Source of the DNA: Skeletonema marinoi
Lineage: Eukaryota > Bacillariophyta > Thalassiosirophyceae > Thalassiosirales > Thalassiosiraceae
Direction of reading: 5' to 3'
Assembly: GCA_030544225.1 (NCBI GenBank)
Contig: CM060504.1
Location: 124,001-188,000, forward strand
Length of the DNA stretch: 64,000 nucleotides
Shown: positions 42,893 through 54,700 of the stretch, piece after piece
Position numbering within the stretch: the first letter of the stretch is position 1
Layout of the letters: each line of letters begins with the position of its first letter
Position numbers and translations under genes: made by a program
Notes under the pieces: generated by a model
Seen by the model: the letters and a program-made list of their open reading frames with translations, nothing else
Databases searched by the model: none
Told to the model about the DNA's origin: nothing

Positions 42893-43460
42893 TGATTCAG
42901 TTGATACAATACGAAGTCAGTTTATGTTCATGGTTTTTTGATTTGCCGGCTTCGCTGTTTCGCTGTGGTTGTTGCTCGCTAAGTAAAGATAATGTAGGTA
43001 CATACGTATTGTTAGGTACCTATCGAGATGACTCTAAGTGCAGTCGCATCGTTACTCGTGTTCACTCTCCTTACTTAGCGGCAGCAACGGCAGCGGCTTT
43101 GGGCGTCCTGAGATATGGGCGGAGGCCTGGGGAGTGGACAATTGCTCAGCAGCCCTCATCTCCTCTCGAAATGTCATCAAGGACATGGCTGGAGCTGGAC
43201 GGACGTTCACAGCCGAGCAAGAGGTGTATCGTAGAAAGTAGAGGAGATTGCGCTGTTGATAGGATCAACAGAATGAAATGTGGTGTTGAATATTGAAATG
43301 ATTTCATCACATTATTATGAGCTAACTCTAACTGGCTTATATATTATAGGACGAAACTGCGTTCTCCCCAAGCCTCACAAGCCCTATCTGCTGCTGGCAC
43401 TGTCCAACTATGCCTTTTCAACAGAGAGAAGAGATTTGACCTAACTCTAACTCAACTAAT

Positions 43461-46085
43461 CTAATACACTGGAGGAGGACTGTATTCCCTCTTGCGTGTT
43501 TGAGGGTTCCACTTCCACTTTCCAGTTCTTCTAGCACCCTTTGGGATCCATGCGTCGTCCTCGTCATCACTCTCATCTCCAAACTTCCGACGCTTGCGTG
43601 GTTTAGACTTCGGCTTGCTCTTCGTCTTCGCCAGCTTTGTCAGACCAGGTCCCCGAGCAAATAGTTGCGGGAGGCTTTGCCATGATATGATGACCTCGTA
43701 CAACCGAGATAATGACTCGATGTCTTTGGAAGAAGCTTTTTCCCTCTTGCGTGTGAGAGGATTCCATGTTCCCCACGAACTACTTTTCTTTGTGTCCAGG
43801 TTGGGCATGGTCTTTGGTGCAATATCCTTGCCAAATCGATTGTATCCAATACCTTGTTGAAGCATTTCGAATAGACAGGGCATCAACTCTAGAGGAATGT
43901 TATCGAAGCTACGGGGATTGTACAAGTCAGTGTTCACATGATTGAGTGCCAAGACAAGTTTGTAGCGAATTTTTATGCCTTCACTTGCGTCAAAAGCATT
44001 GATCTTTGGATGCAATAGATATAATAGAGGAATGAGCACAAAGGAGAAGAGAAGGAAGCTAGGATGTGAATAACATTGTGCAATGATAAAATGGAAACAT
44101 CAGTACAATACGCAAAGTGCAAACCTTACCCTCCGGATGGTCTCCTCAAAGGAGTCATTGTGATTGTGCCCAGTCATGGACAATGCACATGTGTGATTAC
44201 TAGCTGCAATTGAGTCAAGGCTTGTTGTGTCAAATAGGGCGTCTTTGACAATCTTGGCCCTCCCACCATCTACATGTGGAGTAGACCGGCTCTCGTCCAG
44301 CCCAAATTGACCTTCAACGTACCCCCACCTGCTTACCGCTCTCTGTTTGACAGTCTTCAAGGACTTGTTTCCTGTCAAGTCGAATTTGAGGAGAGTCGAG
44401 TTGCTCCGCAACATGTCAACCACCGCAGGCACGCATTGATCGGTCAACCAATTTCTGCTCAAGTCAAGTTCCTGCAGCGTCGTGTTCTTCTTTAGTGCCG
44501 GCAACAAAACGTTCGCTCCTTTTGTGGTCAAATGATTGTTGGACATGATGAGCGTGATCAGCTTGCACTCTGCACTCTCGAGGAAGCTTGCCATCATTTT
44601 CGCTCCTGTGAGGGGAAGACTGTTGTGGCTGAGGTCAAGCCGAGTCAGCCTGCTCAACGATTTGGTGATCTTCTTCGTGTTGCGAATGATACCCGGTAGC
44701 TGCAGTTTGTTGGATTGCAAGGAAAGACTCTCGATTGTCTTGTTCTTCACAAGGGCATCGGTCAGAAGCTTTTTGTTGTCATTATCTATGGCTGCTCCAG
44801 CCAAAGAAATCGAAGTCAGTGAGTTCTTCTTTCCGATGAATTTGGCGACCAGTGCCACACTCTCTTCGTCAAAGTCTTCATGTCCAATCTTCAAACTATC
44901 GCAGCTTTTGCACGCGGCGAGAATCTTATCAACGATGGCACTCCCACCTGCGAGGCTGCAATATGCCAAATTTACATTGCAGATGGCGGGATGTTTCTTG
45001 AGCGCTTTTGCCAGAGCTTTTGCTGTTTCTTCAGACTCAATGTTGGTATGAGAAATGTTGAGCGTGGAAAGTGTCTTGTTGTTAGCAATATAATCCACTA
45101 ACGAAGAGAGGTCATCTGCAGACACACTACAGTTAGACAGCTCCAAAGCTCTCAAGGTATGGATATTTTCCAGGGTAGAGAGGACGTTATTTTCTAGCCA
45201 AGATGATGGAGGAAGGTGGTAGTTGATAATCTTGAACGTCTCTAGAGAAGTATGACGCTGAATGCCTTGAGCAAAGTACTCATAACAAGGCAACATATCC
45301 GGATCTACAATGGTCATTGACAATCAAACAGCAGTTAGCAAGGTGTATAAATGACACATCGAAAGGAGAAAATGTTTCAACTTACGATATGGAACCTGAG
45401 ACAAATTTGAACTGTGACCAAACACACGCTCCAACTTGATGGAGCGCTTCCTTTGCTTGGAGACTAATGCCTTCTGCCCTGTTGAAAGAGCCCCACGTGC
45501 ATTCCATGTCAAATTGGTGATTTGACCCCCCGTCCAATAGCAATGATGGTTGCCAATGATTTTGCCCCCGTCGACACTTTGGTATGAGTTTGTCTGCTCG
45601 CCCTCACGGAGACGCCATTGGTACATACTGCGGATGCTGCGCCAGGGTATCAAACGAGTATCTCCTTCACCATCAATAAAGTCATCTTCGTCATCGGAAG
45701 AGGCGTCATCAGATTGACGATCTTCGTCATCAGATGAGGCATAATTATCTTCTTCGTCGTCTCCGTCAAAATCATCGTCGTCAGATTCCTCTTCTTGCTT
45801 GCGTTTCCTGCTCCTGTCAGTAGAAAAATGATAAATATGTTGTAAGCGCATAATAACCACGTGGATTGATCCACGAAATTAAACAAATAAAACGTGAAAG
45901 AAAATCGTTTACCTGGTGCTCCTCCCACTCCTCGAATGATTATTTGTGGCTTGCTTCTTCTTCCTCCCAGAAGCAACGGCAGCTCTTTTAGCATCCATGT
46001 ACACCGAAATCACTTGCTTGCGCTCTCGGCCTGAACGTCGGGGTGGGGGCGCCTCCTCCTCTGGCTGCTGCGTAGCATCATTCAT
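43461..46085 (-). CDS. LRR (RNI-type) protein, copy B
   Basis: Exons 46085-45913, 45813-45386, 45304-44130 and 44003-43461 reproduce copy A exactly and encode the same 772-residue protein: basic N-terminus, acidic stretch, RNI-type leucine-rich repeats, and a basic tail with two W-N-P-x-T-R-K-R-E motifs. Both copies keep their promoter and all splice sites, so gene dosage may be doubled. This copy is upstream of, and divergent from, the complete MYND/Sel1 gene. Its 3' end faces the retroelement fragment in place of the SAP gene promoter. Confidence 0.85.
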
Positions 46086-46588
46086 TGTAGCTTCTCAATA
46101 AATTGATGAACGAAAAATGTGAATATTGATAGGGGCGATGATTGTGTTACTGCCGAGATAGCAGACTCTCTCTTGCCTCGCTCTTGCGCGCTTGGCAAAA
46201 AAATTCTTGTTCGAGAACAACGGCCGGCCGTCAGTCGTGACAAAGAATAGATCAGCTCTTCCAGCGTTTCCGTGATCGAATAATGGCCACTCTGAGCTAA
46301 TGATTGCTGCTTACTGGCTAATAGAAGAGCCGTTCTCTTATTATGAGGAGGCGGCAAAGGAGGTCCCTTGCTCGCAAAAGAGAGAGCAAGGCAAGGAAAT
46401 TGATTCGGGGGCGACACGAGCGCATGCCCCCCATCTAGCCCGTTGCCTCTCAAACATCGATTGAATACATTGTATGAACTCATCGATTTTGATGTCAGTA
46501 GGCTACTCTTCTTGTCTGATCAATCCTCATAATTTTCTCCATCAGCTGATCTTGCTGTCCATGTCTACAATAAATAACAGCAGCATTG

Positions 46589-46681
46589 ATGATGAGCAGT
46601 GCGCATGAAGCAGATGAGAAATGTGCTTCCTGCGGTAGATCGGAATGTGGTGATGAATCAAGAAGCTTCCAGTTTAACTGA
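46589..46681 (+). pseudogene. MYND-gene 5' fragment (copy B)
   Basis: Same as 40078-40170: 30 codons starting MMSSAHEADEKCASCG and then a stop. Confidence 0.8.
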
Positions 46682-46820
46682 AGGTAGAGCAGTGAGATTT
46701 CTCAAGAAGCCTCTTTGCACATGGTTCGTCAATCTCAATTATTTCATGTGAGCTATGTGCTTGCGTAGCTTGGATCTCAACATCGTCCTTGTGGTATGAA
46801 GGAATACCACAAACCGTCGG

Positions 46821-46948
46821 GGTGCGGGTGCCTCCTCCTCTGGCTGCGCGTAGCATCATTAATTGCAGCTACTCAATAAATAATAATCAATCCTATCAAA
46901 AGAGGCGATGATGATCATGACAAAGTATGCTCGATGATACCAGATCCC
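46821..46948 (-). pseudogene. LRR-gene 5' fragment (copy B)
   Basis: Same as 40310-40437: a diverged copy of the LRR gene start and 5' UTR with small deletions. Confidence 0.75.
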
Positions 46949-47304
46949 CTTGCGCTTGCGGCAAAAATTCTTTTGTTCCGATGTAAATGTAAAGACGTGG
47001 GCGTGGGCGTGTTGTCTGTCTTCGCTCTTCCGGCGTTTCCACGATCGAGCAATGACAACCGCTCCGCTCCGCTCCGTGCTGATACTAAGGCTAATAATAG
47101 AAAAGCCGTCTCTATTGCTCTTATCGGCCTTCTTGCTACGGGATTCCGGAAGAAAGAGAAAATCAGAGGGTCCGGGGCGGGGGCAACATTGCGCCCAATC
47201 TAGCCCGCTCGCACAAACACATCAACATCAAATCAACATCACCTTTTCACCATGACAATAAGTATCTCAGTGCGTCCGTGCTCTTATAAAATAAAGCAGC
47301 ATTC

Positions 47305-48255
47305 ATGATGAGCAGTGAAGCTACGGATGATGCAGAAGAGATATGTGCATCCTGCGGCATCCCCGCATGCGATATCATAAAGTTGAAGTTATGTAATGCT
47401 TGCAAATCTGTAAGGTATTGCAGCGTTGCATGTCAGAAATGGCACCTACTAGAGCACAAGGAAGCATGTAAAAAACGGGTCGCTGAATTTCGTGATGAGT
47501 TGCTGTTTAGGCAGCCTGAGAGCACACATCTTGGTGACTGCCCTATCTGCTTCATTCCGCTTCCAATCGGAAATGATAAATCAAGCTGTATGTTTGTGAG
47601 TACAAGCTGCTGCAGCAAATCTATATGTGATGGCTGCGAATACGCAAATCAATCACTCGTACAAAAATGTCCATTCTGTCGCACACACTGTCCAAAGAAC
47701 AATGCAGAAGCTGAAATAATGTTGAAGAAAAGAATGGAAGCGAACGATCCCGTTGCATTAGAAAAAATGGGTTACTATGAATATTGCAAGGGAGATTACA
47801 TTAGATCATTTGAATATTACACCAAGGCCGCTGAGTTGGGTGATATGGATGCACATCATAGTTTAGGTTTTATATATCTGGGTGGAAAAGGAGTGGCGAG
47901 AGACATGATGAAGGCAATTTACCATACGGAGGAGGCTGCTATTGGAGGCCATCCCAATGCTAGATGTAACCTCGGAATATATGAACGAGAGTGGGGCAAT
48001 CACGAAAGAGCAATGAAACACTTTATCATCGCTGCCAACCAAGGTTTAAATGATGCTGTAGAACAACTCAAGGAGAGTTATGCAAAGGGGCATGTAAGTA
48101 AAGATGACTTTGCCGCAGCTCTTCGTGCTTATCAGAGAGCCGTAGATGCAACAAAAAGTCCACAAAGAGAGGCAGCGAGACGAGATTCAGATTTTCAGAT
48201 ACACAATCTCTTCACATCAATGGTAATTGGAGCTTCTTGTCTCCGCTCATCGTGA
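47305..48255 (+). CDS. MYND finger + RING-like finger + Sel1-repeat protein
   Basis: A 316-residue single-exon frame. Residues about 13-55 form a MYND finger (CASCGIPAC, CNACKSVRYCSVACQ, HLLEHKEAC). Residues about 75-135 form a RING-like finger (CPICFIPL, CCSKSICDGCEY, CPFCRTHC). Sel1 repeats follow (ALEKMGYYEYCKGDYIRSFE, TKAAELGDMDAHHSLGFIYL, GVARDMMKAIYHTEEAAIGG). It is a paralogue of the gene at 18874, which lacks the MYND finger. MYND fingers bind proline-rich partners, RING-like fingers often recruit E2 enzymes, and Sel1 repeats form adaptor solenoids, so a ubiquitin-related adaptor is plausible but inferred. A TATAAAATAAA box lies just before the ATG. This is the only complete copy in the duplicated locus. 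Confidence 0.88.
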   Translation: MMSSEATDDAEEICASCGIPACDIIKLKLCNACKSVRYCSVACQKWHLLEHKEACKKRVAEFRDELLFRQPESTHLGDCPICFIPLPIGNDKSSCMFVSTSCCSKSICDGCEYANQSLVQKCPFCRTHCPKNNAEAEIMLKKRMEANDPVALEKMGYYEYCKGDYIRSFEYYTKAAELGDMDAHHSLGFIYLGGKGVARDMMKAIYHTEEAAIGGHPNARCNLGIYEREWGNHERAMKHFIIAANQGLNDAVEQLKESYAKGHVSKDDFAAALRAYQRAVDATKSPQREAARRDSDFQIHNLFTSMVIGASCLRSS

Positions 48256-48766
48256 TTTTTCGACAAAGGCAAACCAAACAAATAGAATGTATATTATTGT
48301 ATCGTACACTCTATTTGCTTTGCATGAAAAGAAGTGCAAGCGAAGGCCGTTCATTTTTGGAATACATTAGGGATGTCTCCTGCTAGTGCTGCTTCTGCCG
48401 TCTCCCTCTGAGGACTTGTAATTGTTGTGTCAGTAGGTTGTTCTTGTCTTTCTGCCAATAATGATTTTGTTAGAAGCTGATCCCTGCTGTCCATTCATGA
48501 CTAATACAACGGGCAGATTTGCAGTGCGTGTATGCTCTTTCTTCAAGTGAACTTCTTATTGGCTAGTTTCTTCTTGTGCTCTGTTCTCTCCCCAACTTGC
48601 ACCCTCAGTTGCCTTTGTTACAAACACCTATATGGGTAGCTTTCATCAAAGTCTAAGCCCCCCAAGTTAGATAGCGACTCACATTACAGTAATCGAAGTT
48701 GAGTCATCGAAAGTGCATGATGAGGAATAGAACATCTATTAATAACAACATTGACTAACTTGTTAC
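48256..48766. other. Convergent intergenic region
   Basis: About 510 bp between the Sel1 gene stop and the SET gene stop. It contains an inverted pair near 48286-48316 (AATAGAATGTAT and GTACACTCTATT), possibly a hairpin in the 3' UTR. No gene seen. Confidence 0.45.
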
Positions 48767-50671
48767 TCAAGCAACCTTTTGACGCTTCTTGTCGCTCTCC
48801 TCTCCTTCCGAAGTGTGGCGCTTCCATGCATTCTTCAACGATGACACAACCTTTTGCATCCCATCTGATTCAAACACCTCTGCATAATCTTCCACCTTAG
48901 ATATCCATTGTGCGGCATACTGTTGACTCTTTGCGTCCCCCAAACCGACCAAAGCACGCGCTAGGCCGACAGTGTAATCAAAGAGCCACTGTGCAGGGTA
49001 CACTGTCTTCAAGTTGAGACCACTTGCATACACCCACGCTCGTTCTATGCCGTCAGCGGCCTCTGCAATGCCGGTTAACAATTCCTCCATGGTCTCTGCG
49101 TCTTCTGCAGCATTTTGTCCCATTGACATGAAAGTCGATTGAAAATTCGCAAGAGACTCTTCGATTAATGATAGATTCATGAAATGAGTCGTCCAGTGTT
49201 TTGCGCCACAAATCGATGTTGCCATCTCGTAGAATTGCTCGTTGGCCTCCTTCTCCACGTCCAAGTTTTTATCACCATCAGATCCACTATTCACACTGTC
49301 ATTCCCTTCCAGCCGATCATATACTTTCTCCTCTGCCTTGTTCATGTAATTTACACACGCGGCTTCCTTTTTCTTCCTCATTGATTGTTCGTTTGGGTTA
49401 AATGAAGTGATTTTATTGCATCCTTTACATTCAATGGATCGTTCTTCTGCGATCATTCCATTCTTAGGAGTTGCATAGGACACGGTCAAGTCACCTTCAT
49501 CACCATCATCAAACATTACATCCTCATCCAAGTATCGACCTGTGCGCGGATGGCAAACAGGACAAGGCAAACACGATGCCAAATCACTGTGAACTGTACT
49601 GCTGCATCGATCGCATTGACAAGTAAAGTACTTGCTATCTTTGAGGACTCGTTGACGTGTAGGATATCCAGCGTAAAGATAAGATCCCAAGTAAGAAATG
49701 GTGATTTCTTCTCCCTCGGCAATATCACAGGCTGCCTTCAACACTGATACATCATTATCATCACCACTGCTACTTCCACAAACGATCGCATTTGGATTGC
49801 ACGAATGATTGGCTCTGCTCAGTCGTTGGTATATCCGTCCGCCCTCGAATGCATTGCAAGAGTAAATGAGAAGTAAGTTGACCAATTCATCAGCGCCTTT
49901 TGCATCTTGCACGAGGCGATTGAGTGATTTGTCGGTTGCAGCAATTTGTTGGCAGATTTTCAGTGCTTGATTTACCAACTTTAATGCACTCTTTTCGTCA
50001 TCACTAACGCCGTCTCCTTGATTGTTCGTTGATGGGTGGTACAATTGGAACAGTTTTTCTTTTGTCTCATCAGTCAAATTTGGCCGATGCATCGCATAGG
50101 ACGCAGCAGCAAGCGTTAGTCCCTTTAATTTTTTGATATGATGTGCCGTCAGGTCTTTGGTAGAGGACGCTGGAAGAGTGAGGTCGATGATGATGTTGTC
50201 ATCTTTTTCATCCTTATCGTTGGATGGCTTCTTAGCAGCAAAGCATGATTTGTCAAACTGAGATCGGACTTTATCTGGCTCTGATGGATGCTTTAGAATG
50301 ATCAGCGGAGACTCGGATAGAATGGCGTCCCCTTTCTTGTAGGCTTTAGAGGAGGCGAATAATCCATACTGGCAACTGGAATCAATGGCAGCAGCTGCCT
50401 TTTGACTGGATAGGTCTCGTACTTCCGTCATGTGATGTCGTAATGTGTGCTTGGTGCTCGCTTGCTTGGTGAGGAGGACGGGGGGTGTTTTTTTCACTTT
50501 GATCTTTTTTTGGTTGACGGACAGGACAGGTACGGTAGAGAGAGCAGAAAGTAATAGTCTACGGCACTCAGGTTCATAAAAAGTGAGTACCAGGTACCAG
50601 CGGTACAGAACTGACAGTAGGGGGTCCCGGATCGTGCACAAGCTGAATTTTTGCGCTCTCAGCTCATTCAT
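48767..50671 (-). CDS. SMYD-like SET-domain protein (putative lysine methyltransferase)
   Basis: A 634-residue single-exon frame. The SET core starts near residue 95 (YGLFASSKAYKKGDAILSES) and is split by an insert. The substrate/cofactor block reads LSRANHSCNPNAIVCGSS. GEEITISYLGSYL follows with the catalytic Tyr region, and then a post-SET cysteine cluster (FTCQCDRCSS, CLPCPVC). The order fits the SMYD family, but the MYND finger that usually interrupts the SET domain is not visible. The helical C-terminus (KVYDRLEGNDSVN, ERAWVYASGLNLKTVYPAQW) is TPR-like, as in SMYD proteins. The product would methylate lysines using SAM, in cytoplasm or nucleus. The first 80 residues look non-conserved; ATG at 50431 (MTEVRDLSSQ) is a plausible alternative start. 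Confidence 0.85.
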   Translation of the reverse strand: MNELRAQKFSLCTIRDPLLSVLYRWYLVLTFYEPECRRLLLSALSTVPVLSVNQKKIKVKKTPPVLLTKQASTKHTLRHHMTEVRDLSSQKAAAAIDSSCQYGLFASSKAYKKGDAILSESPLIILKHPSEPDKVRSQFDKSCFAAKKPSNDKDEKDDNIIIDLTLPASSTKDLTAHHIKKLKGLTLAAASYAMHRPNLTDETKEKLFQLYHPSTNNQGDGVSDDEKSALKLVNQALKICQQIAATDKSLNRLVQDAKGADELVNLLLIYSCNAFEGGRIYQRLSRANHSCNPNAIVCGSSSGDDNDVSVLKAACDIAEGEEITISYLGSYLYAGYPTRQRVLKDSKYFTCQCDRCSSTVHSDLASCLPCPVCHPRTGRYLDEDVMFDDGDEGDLTVSYATPKNGMIAEERSIECKGCNKITSFNPNEQSMRKKKEAACVNYMNKAEEKVYDRLEGNDSVNSGSDGDKNLDVEKEANEQFYEMATSICGAKHWTTHFMNLSLIEESLANFQSTFMSMGQNAAEDAETMEELLTGIAEAADGIERAWVYASGLNLKTVYPAQWLFDYTVGLARALVGLGDAKSQQYAAQWISKVEDYAEVFESDGMQKVVSSLKNAWKRHTSEGEESDKKRQKVA

Positions 50672-51780
50672 TCATCACCCACCACACGAAGTCAATAAGC
50701 ACACACTTCTTCGACCATACTTATATTGCAGCAAAGCATCGAACATACTATTGAAGAGAGCACGGCAACGACCAACAGTGGCAGCTACTCAAAGCGAAGA
50801 CAATAGTGGCTTTAATGGCATGGACCACAAAATCGTAGACGAAGACGATCGCCAAGCACCAATATGACGATAAAATAATGGCCATCATCAACAGTGCTGT
50901 GAGGATTTCTACGAAGAAGATAGCGAAAGCGGCTTCACTACGTTCCAACGACATCCATCCTACAGGCGCGTTTAACGAGGGCTGTGCTTCTCTCCCTGCT
51001 ACAAAAAGGAGCTGATTGTATGCTATGCGAGGAATTTCGCATTCTTTGCCTGTCTATTGTTTGGAAAACTGAGCGATATTTCGGGGAAGAGGGCGTGTCT
51101 ATTTCACTCACGGTCATGGGGATATTTTGCCACCCATTTGCTCACTGCTGGCGTTTTGGAAGCCAGATGTTGGTTACGATCAATCATCTGTTGACGCAAC
51201 AATTTTTTTGCTAGTAGCACTTGAAGCAGACCACATATTAGATGGCTTGATGCTGGTGACGCATCACCAGAAGGGCGCAGTTGTTTACCTACATTACTCT
51301 GGATGGATTATTCCGATCAACTTTCAATCAACATCCTCCCATCTCTTTCATCGTATTCGTCATCCTGTTTGCATTGAGCGAGTGGAGTGTTTGCACCTAC
51401 CTTCACGCTGACACTTACCGCCATGTCGGTGTAGTCAAAGATCGGGAGGAAGAGGTATGGTCTTGCACTCGCAACATTTGGATTAGATTTCGCGTGGCTG
51501 TTGGCCCATTATTGGGAGGATACCTTGCTAATGAATGTGGAAGACAACGGGAAAGGGCAAGGGGGAGAAGTTTCAGTTCGATGCCGAGATAGTTGCAAGC
51601 ATGCATAATGAATGGTTGAGTAGGCCATTTACGTGGCTAATTGCAGCGCACAATACGCAAAAATTTGATCCATTTCGTGTGCACAGCGTCATCGCTGGCA
51701 GCGATGAAGAACTGATTCAGGCGGGCATTGGAGTTGGTCAAATTTCCACATAAAATATGAACGAAAGTGTGGAAAATTGA
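50672..51780. other. Intergenic region with unassigned open stretches
   Basis: No supported gene. Plus-strand stretches between about 50980 and 51590 are open in several frames and partly hydrophobic (VGPLLGGYLANECG, VDATIFLLVALEADHILDG). They may be remnants of a membrane protein, but no continuous frame or splice set is evident. The region ends where the minisatellite begins. Confidence 0.35.
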
Positions 51781-54700
51781 CGTTTGCAGCGGTTGAAGTG
51801 CCAACAACCTCTTTTCATGAATGCTTAATGCTTTGCCTTTGTCGATGTAGGAGGTAGTGTGCAGCGGTCGAAGTGCCAGCAACCTCTTTTTATGTATGCT
51901 TCGCCTTTGTCGATGTAGGAGGTAATGTGCATCGGTTGAAGTGCCAACAAGAGTATAGATGCTTCGCCGCTGTCGATGTAGGAGGTAGTGTGCAGCGGTT
52001 GAAGTGCCAACAAGACCATCTTTGCATGGATGCTTCGCCTTTGTCGATGTAGAAGGTAATGTGCAGCGATTGAAGTGCCAACAAGAGTATGGATGCTTCG
52101 CCTTTATAGTTGTAGGAGGTAGTGTGCAGCGGTTGAAGTGCCAACAAGACCATCTTTCCATCTACACGCAATGTCAAGTGAAGTTACACGGCTAATGAGC
52201 TCGTCAGGCTACCTAAAACGCAAGTTTATTCGCTTACACGCCCCAAACTGATATATATATATATAATCTCAAACGAAACGCTGCAACAAGGAGTGTATTT
52301 AAGCTTTGAATTCCGTCTCAGAACACAACTTCTCTGTTTGCGATGATGGATGCTTCGCCTTTGTCGATGTAGGAGGTAGTGTGCAGCGGTTGAAATGCCA
52401 ACAAGACCATCTTTGCATCTTCGTCGATATAGGAGGAAAACAATGTCCAGCGGTTGAAGTGCCAACAAGAGTATAGATGCTTCGCCGCTGTCGTTGTAGG
52501 AGGAGTGTGCAGCGATTGAAGTGCCAACAAGACCATCTTTGCATGGATGCTTCGCCTTTGTCGATGTAGGATGTAGTGTGCAGCGATCGAAGTGCCAACA
52601 AGAAATGGATCCGTCGCCTTTGTCGATGTAGGAGGTAGTGTGCAGCGGTTGAAGTGCCAACAAGACCATCTTTCCATCTACACGCAATGTCAAGTGAAGT
52701 TACACGGCTAATGAGCTCGTCAGGCTACCTAAAACGCAAGTTTATTCGCTTACACGCCCCAAACTGATATGTATATAATCTCAAACGAAACGCTACAACA
52801 AGGAGAGCATTTAAGCTTTGAATTCCATCTCAGAACACAACTTCTCCGTTTGCGATGATGGATGCTTCGCCTTTGTCGATGTAGGAGGTAGTGTGCAGCG
52901 GTAGAAGTGCCAACAAGACCATCTTTGCATGGATGCTTCGCCTTTGTCGATGTAGGATGTAGTGTGCAGCGATCGAAGTGCCATCAAGAATATGGATGCT
53001 TCGCCTTTATAGTTGTAGGAGGTAGTATGCATTGGTTGAAGTGCCAACAAGACCATCTTTCCATCTACACGCAATGTCAAGTGAAGTTACACGGCTAATG
53101 AGGTCGTCAGGCTACCTAAAACGCAAGTTTATTCGCTTACACGCCCCAAACTGATATAATATATATAATCTCAAACGAAACGCTGCAACAAGGAGTGTAT
53201 TTAAGCTTTGAATTCCGTCTCAGAACACAACTTCTCTGTTTGCGATGATGGATGCTTCGCCTTTGTCGATGTAGGAGGTAGTGTGCAGCGGTTGAAGTGC
53301 CAACAAGACCATCTTTCCATCTACACGCAATGTCAAGTGAAGTTACACGGCTAATGAGGTCGTCAGGCTACCTAAAACGCAAGTTTATTCGCTTACACGC
53401 CCCAAACTGATATAATATATATAATCTCAAACGAAACGCTGCAACAAGGAGTGTATTTAAGCTTTGAATTCCGTCTCAGAACACAACTTCTCTGTTTGCG
53501 ATGATGGATGCTTCGCCTTTGTCGATGTAGGAGGTAGTGTGCAGCGGTTGAAATGCCAACAAGACCATCTTTGCATCTTCGTCGATATAGGAGGAAAACA
53601 ATGTCCAGCGGTTGAAGTGCCAACAAGAGTATAGATGCTTCGCCGCTGTCGTTGTAGGAGGAGTGTGCAGCGATTGAAGTGCCAACAAGACCATCTTTGC
53701 ATGGATGCTTCGCCTTTGTCGATGTGGGATGTAGTGTGCAGCGATCGAAGTGCCATGGATCCGTCGCCTTTGTCGATGTAGGAGGTAGTATGCATTGGTT
53801 GAAGTGCCAACAAGACCATCTTTCAATCTACACGCAATGTCAAGTGAAGTTACACGGCTAATGAGGTCGTCAGGCTACCTAAAACGCAAGTTTATTCGCT
53901 TACACGCCCCAAACTGATATAATATATATAATCTCAAACGAAACGCTGCAACAAGGAGTGTATTTAAGCTTTGAATTCCGTCTCAGAACACAACTTCTCT
54001 GTTTGCGAGATGAATGCTTCGCCTTTGTCGATGTAGGAGGTAGTGTGCAGCGGTTGAAATGCCAACAAGACCATCTTTGCATCTTCGTCGATATAGGAGG
54101 AAAACAATGTCCAGCGGTTGAAGTGCCAACAAGAGTATAGATGCTTCGCCGCTGTCGTTGTAGGAGGAGTGTGCAGCGATTGAAGTGCCAACAAGACCAT
54201 CTTTGCATGGATGCTTCGCCTTTGTCGATGTAGGATGTAGTGTGCAGCGATCGAAGTGCCAACAAGAATATGGATCCGTCGCCTTTGTCGATGTAGGAGG
54301 TAGTGTGCAGTGGTTGAAATGCCAACAAGACCATCTTTTTTTCTACACGCAATGTCAAGTGAAGTTACACGGCTAATGAGCTCGTCAGGCTACCTAAAAC
54401 GCAAGTTTATTCGCTTACACGCCCCAAACTGATATGTATATAATCTCAAACGAAACGCTACAACAAGGAGAGCATTTAAGCTTTGAATTCCATCTCAGAA
54501 CACAACTTCTCCGTTTGCGATGATTGATGCTTCGCCTTTGTCGATGTAGGAGGTAGTGTGCAGCGGTTGAAGTGCCAACAGACCATCTTAGTCGATATAG
54601 GAGGAAAACAATGTCCAGCGGTTGAAGTGCCAACAAGAGTATAGATGCTTCGCCGCTGTCGTTGTAGGAGGAGTGTGCAGCGATTGAAGTGCCAACAAGA

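Larger units (their letters stand above)
42893..47783. repeat. Segmental duplication copy B (4,891 bp)
   Basis: Second copy of the segment at 36382-41272, offset 6,511 bp. All predicted proteins in it are the same, and no difference was seen in the lines compared. Its right end runs on into the remaining half of the MYND/Sel1 gene, so this copy keeps the original right flank, while copy A keeps the original left flank. Confidence 0.97.

Noticed and set aside
51281-51592. Membrane-transporter gene suggested by VGPLLGGYLANECG
   Set aside because: Only one short motif fits. The surrounding frame has no membrane spans in order and no splice sites linking it to other exons.
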